Shown here: positions 21,508 to 31,015 of the stretch, piece by piece
Position numbering within the stretch: position 1 is the stretch's first letter
How the letters are laid out: the number at the start of each line of letters is the position of its first letter
From: Zygnema cylindricum
Lineage: Eukaryota; Streptophyta; Zygnematophyceae; Zygnematales; Zygnemataceae
Direction of reading: 5' to 3'
NCBI GenBank assembly: GCA_037447655.1
Contig: JBBHKE010000394.1
Location: forward strand, 1-64,000
DNA length: 64,000 nt
Program-made: the position numbers and the translations under genes
Notes under the pieces: generated by a model
The model's input: the letters and a program-made list of their open reading frames with translations, nothing else
The model's database searches: none
What the model was told of the DNA's origin: nothing

Positions 21508-23883
21508 GGGCATGCTCCCATGTAACCGAAACTTAGTCTTGTTTCTTTGTTTTTTAGTGAAAATTCTCTGTAATACTTTTTAAAGCGTTCTAATGATCGA
21601 CAACGAAATCGTTACTTTAAATTGTGATAGATGTAGACGTGGGTGTAATTTGTGACGGTTGTAAAGGACTATAAAACTCGCGACAATTTATGACGTTTAC
21701 AAAATAGCGATGGTTGTAGACGTCTAGTTTTTTGTGACATTGTAGATGCTTAGGGTTTGTGACATTTTGACGTCATGCTCACTTGTGATGGCATCGACGT
21801 CACTAATTCCAAAACTTTCCAGCATGGTTTCTCCATTTTTAATTTTGTCTTTTCCCACTCTACTTGCCATCAAAATACGCCCAGGGATAGGCAAAAGTTA
21901 CATTTTTTATAGATCTTTCATTTGACACCATTATTGTCGTGTTTCATTCCAAAAATTGTGAGATAAATGCGATAGCGGGAGAGGAAGAGGGAGAGAGGCG
22001 CCTTCACAGACTTTGCTTTTGTGAAATGGCATTCATTGCTCGAAAATCCTCCACGGCCCCGGCACAGGAAAAACTACGTACATGTAGGAAACAGAGAGTG
22101 GTTTTTATTTTTTTGGTGCTCCACCATTGCAAAAACGTTTTCAAAAGCGTGCCACAATGTCTTCCTATTCATCTACAACTTGTTACTCTAACTAAAATCA
22201 CTAGGCGAGGTGATTTCAGGCGAGGTGATTTCAGTAGAAGAAGTTTGAAGATGAGCTAGAGTGACGCGAAAGTGGGCCGAAACAAGAAAAACGACAAAAT
22301 TTAGTACAGCTAAAGTTGGAAGTGTTGATATTTGTGTATTTTCTAGGTCAGTATTAGGATAAAAAGAGCAGAGGCAGTCTGCCTCTAACTCCCTTCTCCA
22401 AGCACCCACACTTGTTGTAGTCCCTGAAGGCTGGAGTTAGGGGCATGGTTGCCTAAGCCTTCTAGAGAGACAGGAGTAGAAATTGGTAGATTTACCAAAA
22501 AGATGTTTGACGGATCCAGGATATGATCCTCGCACCTACCGTCAGTGTAATCATCCGTAGCAGTTAACTTTGCCTGTTTAGTCTTGGACTAGTTATAAGT
22601 TACGTAGGGTTTGATAAATATTTAAACACTTACAAATATGACATTTCGTTTAACAACTAAAAAGTACGGGAATATAGAAATAGTTGTGTAATATAGTACC
22701 GCACGAAATAAATCCTGCGAAGATTTATTTTGACAGACCGGATAAAAAGCCGATTTGAATCGACGGCCGTGGTGCGAGTCGGGGTTCCGAATTGGCCGCT
22801 TTGGCGTTTTCGGGCGCCGTCACTCCGGATGGCACGTGGCAATGTCCTGGAGGATTGCGGGATCTCCGGAACGCAAGATGACAAGACTGGATGTGACAAA
22901 TGTCACCATTACGACGATGTCGTACAAGGAACGTACAAAAAGTACTCCAACACCTGTAATTTTTTGTACGATACAGTCATGCGATTGGTGCGTACTTCAA
23001 CACTAGGGGGTTAAGAGAGGGGTTTTAGGTCTTAGGATTTCTTTTGATATGTGCCTCTCTCACAGAGAGCATCTGTATAAATAGGCAAACTTTGCCATTA
23101 ATTTCAACTCACTCAGTTGACCATTTTCAGTGATTCTTTTTGCTGCGGACTCAAGGGAGTCCAGGCTACACATGGGTGTAGTCGGTCAGAGTTTTTGCCT
23201 GCCAGGGTGGTTGCATTTCTAAGGGAGAGTCAAAGTAGGGGAATGTGTCCAAATACCCATATTCTAAATTCGCATTCTGTGGGGAAACTGAGCAGACAGA
23301 AAGTCTTATTTCACAGGGGTGAAGCACAGAAAGTCTTCTTTCACAGGGGTGAAGCGGTATTAGGTTTTTGATTGTCAGGGTGTTAGTCATTTGGGTTTAT
23401 ATCAACTTGGAGTCGGCACTATCTAGATAAGCTTCTTTGGATCTGCCAATTCTATAGGGGGGAATGGAGCCCCTAGAAATACAAGAAGATAACGAAGCGT
23501 TATTGGGTTTTTGATTGTCACGGTGTCAGTCATTTGGGTTTATATCAACTTGGAGTCGGCACTATCTAGATAAGCTTCTTTAGATCTGCGAATTCTGTGG
23601 GGGGGAATGGAGCCCATAGAAATGCAGGAAGATATCGAAGCGGTATTGGGTTTTTGATTGTCAAGGTGTCAATCATTTGGGTTTATATCAACTTGGAGTC
23701 CGCACTATCTAGATAAGCTTCTGTGGGGGGGAATGGAGCCCATAGAAATGCAGGAAGATAACGCAAGTTGTACTGTAATATTTTCATTTTTTTGGTATGG
23801 CTGCAGATTTTCTCGTTTTAGGCTAAATTTTGGAGGCAAACGATAGAAAAAAAACCCTTACTTTATCACATGGGAACATGCCC
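21508..23883. mobile_element. Harbinger-like element A carrying a copia LTR
   Basis: The ends GGGCATGCTCCCATGT and ACATGGGAACATGCCC are inverted. The adjacent three bases are TTA at the left and TAA at the right, so the target duplication is imperfect. The sequence just inside each end resembles element B (ATGTAACCGAAACTT; CCCTTACTT). Most of the interior is an inserted copia LTR (22323-23765). No transposase is seen. Confidence 0.55.
22323..23765 (+). repeat. Solo copia-type LTR with internal triplication
   Basis: It starts TGTTGATATTTGTG and shares its course with the LTR at 51129-52307: TTTTCTAGGTC, GAGGCAGTCTGCCTCTAACTCCC, and CAGTGATTCTTTTTGCTGCGG. The right part contains three partial copies of a block with TCATTTGGGTTTATATCAAC and TAGATAAGCTTCT. 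No internal region follows. The 3' boundary (CA at 23764-23765) is approximate. Confidence 0.55.
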
Positions 23884-23916
23884 TAAGAGTCCACGCCAAT
23901 GTTAGAGTAAGACTAA

Positions 23917-24844
23917 GGGTGTGTGCACATGTAACCGAAACTTTAGAATGTTACGTTGGATTTTAACGCAGATTTTACGGTGTACTTTTTAAAGTGTTCC
24001 TTTGTCAATCATTACTTGGACCTTTAATACTTGAAATATGTTACAGTTGTAAACGTCTACAAAATGTGCGACGGAGTACGAAACAAAATGTAGACTACTA
24101 CGAAACTTCCTAAAATTGTTGACATTTCAAAAAAAGCGACGGTTGCCGATGTCGAGGTTTTGTGACATATCGAAGTCATGCTACTTTGTGACGTCATCAG
24201 TACGTAAACTTTCCGCAATGGCTTCCCGGTTTCTTTTTCTTATCTTTCATCATTTGATATGCCATCAAACTAAGACCAGAAATATTAAAAAAAATGAAAA
24301 AAAACATATCTTTCATTTGTTACTTTTATTGTTGCATTTCATTTAGAGAAAGAAAGAGTAGCGGTCGAGTGAGAAAGAGCGGGAAAGACGAGGACGACTT
24401 AATCTTTTGCAAAGGACCCATGAATGAAAGTGGAGGTTCGAGACCCAAGCGATTTTTTTTCCGGACATGCTGGTCATTTTCGTACGTACGTGCGCGTGAC
24501 GAGCAGTGAAAAAAATAGCGTGTACTCTCCCTCGTGCAAAAATTTTCGAAGACGTTTCACGCGTGCAATCCTGGTTTTCTATTTTTCAATAGGGCATTAT
24601 TTTAATTAAAATCAGGTCGCGATTTGGTTCCAGTACAAGTGTGAAGATTAGCTGGCGTGACGTGGAAGTGGGTCGACATGATAATAACGCCAAATTGACG
24701 TACTTTACAAATTTACAAGATGACGCAAAATGTACTTTGACTCTTGACCATTTTTCGTACGGCGTAAGATTTTCTCATTGAAAGTCCCATTTTTTGTGAA
24801 AACGACGGAAAAAAACCCTTACTTGAACACATGGGCACACACCC
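23917..24844. mobile_element. Harbinger/Tourist-like MITE B (928 bp)
   Basis: The ends GGGTGTGTGCACATGT and ACATGGGCACACACCC are inverted and flanked by TAA on both sides (23914-23916 and 24845-24847). A 3-base TAA/TTA duplication and GGG-start termini fit the PIF/Harbinger superfamily. No transposase ORF was recognised. Confidence 0.65.
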
Positions 24845-25050
24845 TAAGGGTGCAGTTAAGACAAAAAATGAGGTACATTTCAAAATTTTGTACTCAACCG
24901 TAACATGGTTACAAATTCTGGTACTTCCCAAAAAATTGGACTCAACCACGAATTTCCCGAAAACCATTCGTCGCTGCACCAAATTCCCTACATTATTCGA
25001 GAGTCGTAAATATAGTGTAGGTGTGAACAGGCTGTCAAGTATGAAAAAGG

Positions 25051-25270
25051 TACACCGCCAATCGTTATTAGCGTGTAAGTTTTTTTAGCGTATACGAATA
25101 ATTAGCGTGGTTTACGCTAATTGGGAATTTGAAAATTTTGGAAGAAATCGTCTATTCTAATTAGGAATAAGGGTTTTTTTTCATTATTGAGGATAATTCT
25201 ATTTGAGAATAAAAAAAAAAAAAGCGGGACAGAATTAGCGCACACAACGCTAATAACGATTGGCGGTGTA
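25051..25270. mobile_element. MITE, family M2
   Basis: The ends CACCGCCAATCGTTATTAG and CTAATAACGATTGGCGGTG, with interior TTTACGCTAATTGGGAATTTG, match 2950-3166. Confidence 0.65.
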
Positions 25271-25700
25271 CTGTAATGTTCGTACAGAGGTTAAATATGT
25301 TCGATATGGTGTGTACTGAGGGAATTTGGTGGTGTACACAGCTTCTTGTTTTAGCATGTTTTTGTATCCGAAGTCAGCCGGCAACTGGGATGCGTCACAA
25401 ATGCCAGAAATCAAAATTTTGTCAGCAGATAGTACCTTGTGACATCATCTTCCACGTCATTAGCATAGCATAGGATATCGGATGCATCGTGTATCGGTGA
25501 CATGACGATGCGACGCGATGCCCATCGTTGTTCGTACCACAGAGGTCGCAATTGGGTACCCGAATCCGTACCCGACTGTTACCCGACCGCCTGCGTCGGA
25601 TCTGAAACGTATTCGGGTGCCAAATTTTGGGGGCCGGTTTGATTCAGACGGGTGGTTCACAAAAAAAAAAAAAACGGGTATGGTCGGGTAAGCAACAAAC

Positions 25701-26170
25701 TAGTGTTGTGTATCGGTAACGTTTTGCCGATAATCGATATGTACATTTTTTTGACTTGCCGATAATCGATATATTGGCACAATATATCAAAACTGGTGTT
25801 ATCGCCAATAAAAAAATGATATTATTGGTTTTTTGTCGCGATAACACCAGTACTAATAACTATCGGCGATAATTGTACGGTTATTACCGTACATCTGTAC
25901 GTTTTATTTCGTCGTATTGAACGCTGTTATTCCGTTACACATAGTACGGAACATATTACTACAAGTGGCGTGACATGCTATTTACAGTGAAGAATATAAT
26001 ACAGTATATTATAAAGTACTATTATATAGCGTACTATATTTCTTCCACTTGTCGCCGATAAGGAATTTGTTGGTGTCGGAGCGATATATCGGGATCTCTG
26101 ATCGTTCGATAACCGATTACAATCGGTATCGGTATTATCGCGATAAATTTCTTGCCGATACACAATACTA
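25701..26170. mobile_element. Inverted-repeat element, superfamily unknown (470 bp)
   Basis: The ends TAGTGTTGTGTATCGGTAA and CTTGCCGATACACAATACTA are inverted with three mismatches. The interior is rich in ATCG/CGAT and TATCG motifs and can fold. There is no ORF. Confidence 0.55.
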
Positions 26171-26265
26171 CAAAAAACGAAAAAAATGAAGGTTTTGTAC
26201 TGTCCATACTATGCAAAATTTATGTACTTTATACTTTTGGTATCGTGGAAAGTATGAGGGAGATG

Positions 26266-26478
26266 TACACCGCAAATCGCTATTAGCGTTAACAAATATT
26301 TAGTGTTAAGGAACAATTAGAATGATCAACGCTAATTGGGAATTTGGGGAAATCAATCACTCTAATTTGGATTTTAGGGTTTTGTTGAAATAGAATTAAT
26401 CACTCTATTTAATAATTAGGGTTAAAATTTTGGGGCGCCGCATTAGCGTGATTAACGCTAATAGCGATTCGTGGTCTA
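26266..26478. mobile_element. MITE, family M2, degraded
   Basis: The left end CACCGCAAATCGCTATTAG and right end CTAATAGCGATTCGTGGTC enclose AACGCTAATTGGGAATTTGG, as in the other M2 copies. Confidence 0.55.
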
Positions 26479-26689
26479 CCATTAATTTGTACATATTCGG
26501 GTACGGGCGGGTACGGCTAGTCTCGAGAAATCGACTTTCGGTTAACTTTTATTTTCGTAAACGCGTATCGGGTAACCAGGTAACAATTTAGGAGCGTGAC
26601 ATAACCCGGTCGGGTATCGGGCATTCAGATTTTGAAAAAAAAAATTTGTCGGTTTCGGGTATCTAAAATTTTGACTTTTGCGACCTCTG

Positions 26690-27033
26690 CCGTACAGTAC
26701 CATCCGATTTTGGGGAAGTACGGAAATACGGAATAGACGGACGCTTTCGCTCCATTTCCTTTCCCGAATTCGTTTTTAAATTTTGACAGGAAATCAATTT
26801 TTTCGCGCCATTTTTTGCGCAAATTTCTTCTTTGATTCGTGTTTTTTTTTTTTTTTTCATTCAAACAAATATATTCCATCCTAATGTCCAATCCTGGTAC
26901 ACAATCTTGCTCCAATAGCCCTTTATTTTCATAAAATAAGAAGGAATAAATCTCTCTCTCTCTCTCTCTCTCTCTCCCTCTCTCTCTCTCCCTCTCTCCC
27001 TCTCTCTCTCTTTCCTTCTCTCGACCTACAGCC
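26690..27033 (+). promoter_or_regulatory. ORTH/VIM upstream region with CT-repeat leader
   Basis: The last 80 bases before the start codon are CT microsatellite (26950-27025), a common feature of plant 5' leaders. Further upstream is AT-rich. No TATA box is certain. Confidence 0.4.
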
Positions 27034-27683
27034 ATGGCTCCTTCTCAAGTTTCTAAATCTCCTCTCCCTTTGGATTCTTCTGGCGAATGCATGGTTTGCC
27101 ACGTGTCACCTTCTGATCTCGAATGTATAGTTTGCTCTACTTGCGCCTCTCCTTGGCATGCCACGTGTCTCCCTCCCTCTTTTTCTGACGCTTCTATGCT
27201 GAGCTGGACCTGTCCCGATTGCAATATGGAATCAGTACCTGAACCCGAAACCCTAAAACGGAAAACCCTAACTGAAAATAATGATATTGTTACAAAAACT
27301 CAGGCGATCCAAACGGATGCCAGTTTAACGGAAACTGAAAAAGCAAAGAAACGGCAGGAGCTGTTTGATTTTAAGGGAGAGGCGTCAAAAAAAAGAGAGA
27401 AAAAGAAAGAAGGAAAGAGGGAAGTTGGAGGAGAAACGGAGAGAGAGAAGGAAAAAATGGAGGAAAAGGAGGAAAGGGAGAAGAGGAGAGAGGAGAGAGA
27501 GGAGGAGGTTCCTGACATGGATGACTTGAATTGCATGTTTTGCCTCAACCTGGTGGATCGCCCAGTTACTGTAAGACCAGCACATCTCTCTCCCCCTCTC
27601 TCTCCCCCTCTTTCTCCCCCTTGTTTTCCCCCTCTCCCCTCTCCCTCTGTCTCTCCCTCTATCTCCGTCTCTCTCTCTCTCAT

Positions 27684-27720
<37 letters not shown>

Positions 27721-29122
27721 TTCTCTCCCTCTCCCTCTCCCTCTCCCTCTCCCTCTCCCTCTCCCTCTCGCTGTCTCTCTCCCTCTCCCTCTCCCTCTCC
27801 CACTCCCTCTCCATTTCCTTCTCCTTCTCCCTCTTCCTCTCCCTCTTCCTGTCCCTCTCCCTCGCCCTCTCTATCTCCCTCCCTCTCCCTCACTCTCTCC
27901 CTCTCCCACTCCCTCCCTCTCCCTCTATATCTCTTCCTCTCTCTCCTGCCCTCACTCCCTCCTCTCCCCCTCTCTCTCTCTCACTCTCTCTCTCTCTATC
28001 TCTCTCTCCCCCCCCCCCCCCCCCCCCCCTTTTGCAGACTCCCTGTGGCCACAATTTCTGCCTCAAATGCTTTCAAAAATGGTTCGGCCGCGGCAAATCC
28101 TCCTGCGCCAAATGTCGCTCCAACATTCCTTTGTCTTTTTCGAAACAGCCAAGAATCAACTTGGCTTTGGTGGCTGCGATCCGATTGGCCAAAGAATCCC
28201 TCTCCGGCTCCAAAACCAAAACCCTAAAAAAACCTCTCTACCACCCGATGGCCAATGAAAGCCGTCCGGAAAAAGCCTTTACCACCGAAAGGGCAGTGAA
28301 GTCGGGATTGGCGAATGCTAGTAGCGGTCGGATTTTCGTGACCATTCATCCTTACCATTTTGGGCCAATCACGGTGGAGCACGATCCTCTGAGAGAGAGA
28401 GGCGTATTGGTAGGTGACACGTGGCAGGATAGGATGGAATGTCGCCAATGGGGAGCCCATATGCCCCATGTGGCGGGAATCGCAGGACAGGCGGGAAACG
28501 GAGCCCAATCGGTGGCACTTTCCGGAGGATACGAGGACGATATGGACGGAGGAGAGTACTTTGTTTACACGGGAAGGTGGGTGGGTGGGTTCTTTGGTTG
28601 TTTCTGAATTTTGTTTTTCTGTTTTTTTCTTTCTTTTTTGAGTTATTTTGTGTTTTTTTTTTAGTTTTTTTGAGTTTACTGAGTTTTTTAGAGTTAGTTT
28701 TTTAGTGTAGAGTTTTTCTTCTTTTTTCTTCTTCGTCAAGTTTTCTTAAGTTTATTTCTGTTTTTTATTATTTGGATGGTTTTGACTTTTTTTGGAAAGT
28801 TTTGACTTTTTTTGGAAGGTTTTGAATTTTTTGGACATTTTTTGTATGGTTGTTTCGAATGGCGTTAAATGGTTTTGAACGTTTTGAAAATTTTCCGATG
28901 TTTTTGAAATGCTTTGGATTTCTTATGTAAATACCTTTGAATGCTTTTGAGAGTTTTTGAATGTTCTTTGAATGGTTTTATTCAAAAATGTTTTTGAATG
29001 GTTTTGTGGAAAAGTGTTAATGAATGTTTTTGAATGTTGTTGAATGTTTATGATGTTTTTTTCTTTTTTTTTGGAATCTCAATTGTGAGGATCAGTGAGG
29101 TATATAAAAAAAGTGAATATAG

Positions 29123-29177
<55 letters not shown>

Positions 29178-29565
29178 CCCCTCTCCCCCTCTTTTTCCCA
29201 TTCCCGCTCCCACTCCCACTTCCAGTCTCCACGTCTCTCCCGTTATCCCTTTTCACCACTTCTCTTCACCTCCTCTTCTCTCCCTCCCTCTCCCCTCCCT
29301 CTCCCCCTCCCTCTCCCCCTCCCTCTCTCTGTCCCTCTCCCTCTTCATTTCTTTGCTCTCTCCATCCCACTACTCTATCCCTCTCCCTCTCAAGTATTAC
29401 GTTGTTTCCTTACTGCTTTTTGTTGTTCTTTTTTTACAGTGGAGGCCGAGACTTAAGTGGAAACAAACGCACCAATAAGACGCATAGTTCGGACCAAACT
29501 TTTGAATCGGCCAATGAGGGACTTCGCCAAAGTTGCTTGAAGGGCTACCCTGTGAGAGTAGTGAG
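27034..29565 (+). CDS. ORTHRUS/VIM-type E3 ubiquitin ligase, 5' part (PHD, RING, SRA)
   Basis: Exons are 27034-27570, 28038-28576 and 29440-29565, joined in phase. Exon 1 encodes a PHD finger (CMVCHVS, CIVCSTCASPWHATC, SWTCPDC), an acidic/lysine-rich linker and the first RING pair (CMFCLNLVDRPVT). Exon 2 completes the RING (TPCGHNFCLKCFQKW, CAKCRSNIP) and opens the SRA domain (RIFVTIHPYHFGPI, VGDTWQDRMECRQWGAH). Exon 3 continues the SRA (SGGRDLSGNKRTNK, LRQSCLKGYPVRVVR) and ends on a GTAATT donor. In plants this family binds methylated cytosine through SRA and supports CG methylation maintenance. The rest of SRA and the second RING are not found in the following 1.4 kb before transposons begin, so the gene is either truncated or has a very large intron running beyond the window. 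Confidence 0.85.
27571..28030. repeat. Pure pyrimidine (CT/CCCTCT) intron of the VIM gene
   Basis: Almost the whole first intron is C and T on the plus strand, ending in a C run before TTTTGCAG. It stays open in several frames as a Ser-Leu-Pro repeat, which is not protein-coding. Confidence 0.9.
29121..29395. repeat. (CT)n and CCCTCT tract in VIM intron 2
   Basis: This simple pyrimidine sequence ends about 45 bases before the exon 3 acceptor at 29439. Confidence 0.9.
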
Positions 29566-30097
29566 GTAATTTCCTCCCGTTTGTTTTTTTTGGTTTGAGT
29601 TTTGGTTCGAATTTTCTGATTTTGGATTTGGGTTTATTTTTTCAGTTTGGGATGGATTTTGTTTTGACGTTTAAAGTCTCGAGTTTCTTGGTTTTTCTGT
29701 TTATTTCTTTGACTTTTGGATTTTGGATTTGAGTCTTTATTTTTGGGGTGGTTTGTGTTTTGAAGTTTAAAGTCTCGGGTTTCTTAGTTTTTCTTGTTTT
29801 TTTTTGACTCGGGCTTTTGGCTTTTGGTTTTTGTTTTTGTTTTGGTTTTTATTTTTGATTTTGTTTCAGTTTTTGTTTTGGTTCGTAGAAAAGCTCGATT
29901 CTTTGTATTTTTGCAATTTGAACAGTTGTCCTTTCTAAAACCAGATTTCAACTTTTATTCGTATAATAAAAACCGTCCTAAGCAGTTATTGTAACTTGTT
30001 TCTAAACCCTATTATAATTAGACAATCTAACAAAATTATGCTGTGTTCTTGATGCCAAGATAGGAAATTCAACTTTGTGTAGGTTAATGCTTTTTTG

Positions 30098-30226
30098 TTT
30101 CTTCAATGTACTTTTTTGTCCTGCCAATGTACCTTTTTTGTCCTGCAAATGTACTCTTTTGTCCCGTCGAAGTACTTTTTTCTCCCGTCGATGTACTTTT
30201 TGTCCTGTAAATGTGTTTTTTGTCCC
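30098..30226. repeat. About 20-bp tandem repeat (TGTACTTTTTTGTCC)
   Basis: Six imperfect units with the pattern AATGTACTTTTTTGTCCTGC lie in tandem. Confidence 0.7.
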
Positions 30227-30360
30227 CTTCACTATCGCATAATTAATCACCTAGTTTATTTTAGTTTCTTTAACTTTTATCATGAAAATTTTCAAAAACT
30301 GTTTCTAGTTTTGTAGAATGGACTTAATAGGGAGGACAAAGTCCTTATTTTTTCCATACA

Positions 30361-30668
30361 TGTGATAGGGGAGGGAGGGAGGGAGGGAAGGAAAGAGGGG
30401 GGGAGGGAGGGGGAGGAGAGGGAGAGGGGGGGGAGAGGAAGATGGATAGAGAGATGAAGATGGAGAGGGAGAAGGGGAGGGAGGGAGAGAGAGATGGAGA
30501 GGCAGAGGGAATGNNNNNNNNNNCTCTCTCTATCTCTCCCTCTCCCTCTCTCCCCCCCTCTCCCTTTCCCTCTCCCTCTCCCTCTCTATCTCTCTCTCCC
30601 TCTCTCTCTCTTTCCCTCTCCCTTTTTCTCCCTTTATCTCCCTCTCTCTCTCTCTCTCTCTCTCTCCC
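30361..30668. repeat. Purine then pyrimidine tract around a 10-N gap
   Basis: GGGAGGGA-type sequence up to 30513 is followed by Ns (30514-30523) and then CTCTCTCC-type sequence, so the two sides are nearly complementary. This may be an assembly join or a collapsed palindrome. Confidence 0.8.
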
Positions 30669-31015
30669 TTAAAGAAAAAACAGTACCATTATTCTTGCAA
30701 TATTATTACCTTGGTTCAAATCTCAAAAATATTACTTGGCCAAAGTTCAGCTCTTTGGTTGATTAAAATTAATCATTGAATTATTTTTCTTTTTCGGGTT
30801 CAACATAGTGGACCGCAAGGTAGGTCATTTTTTGAAAATAATTGAAGACATTATAAGGTTACCTTGTATCAAAAAGTGCAAAATTGGTATAAAGCCTAAT
30901 AACCAAAGATGTATGAAGAATATATGCGGGTGAATTTGGTGTGTAGATTATCAAAATTATTATATAGAATAAAATAAGACACTACATAGTGGAATCTTTA
31001 TTTCGGTTTTTCAGG

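Larger units (their letters stand above)
25540..26689. mobile_element. hAT-like element with two nested elements
   Basis: The termini CAGAGGTCGCAA and TTTGCGACCTCTG are inverted. The flanking eight bases are tCGTACca and cCGTACag, a degraded duplication at best. The CAGRGGTCGC-type end is common in hAT elements. The interior near both ends has GGGTACCCG/CGGGTA-rich sequence, and it holds the elements at 25701-26170 and 26266-26478. No transposase is seen. Confidence 0.5.
29566..31015. other. No gene recognised downstream of VIM exon 3
   Basis: T-rich sequence is followed by a short tandem repeat (30098-30226) and a purine/pyrimidine tract with a small gap (30361-30668). I searched by eye for the missing SRA end and second RING and found neither. 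Confidence 0.5.

Noticed and set aside
25540-26689. Exact 8-bp target duplication for the hAT-like element
   Set aside because: Only CGTAC matches between the flanks, so I kept the element call but not a firm duplication.
27531-28607. Long open frame of Ser-Leu repeats across the VIM intron
   Set aside because: It is CT microsatellite translated; the real gene splices from 27570 to 28038, as the PHD-RING-SRA match shows.
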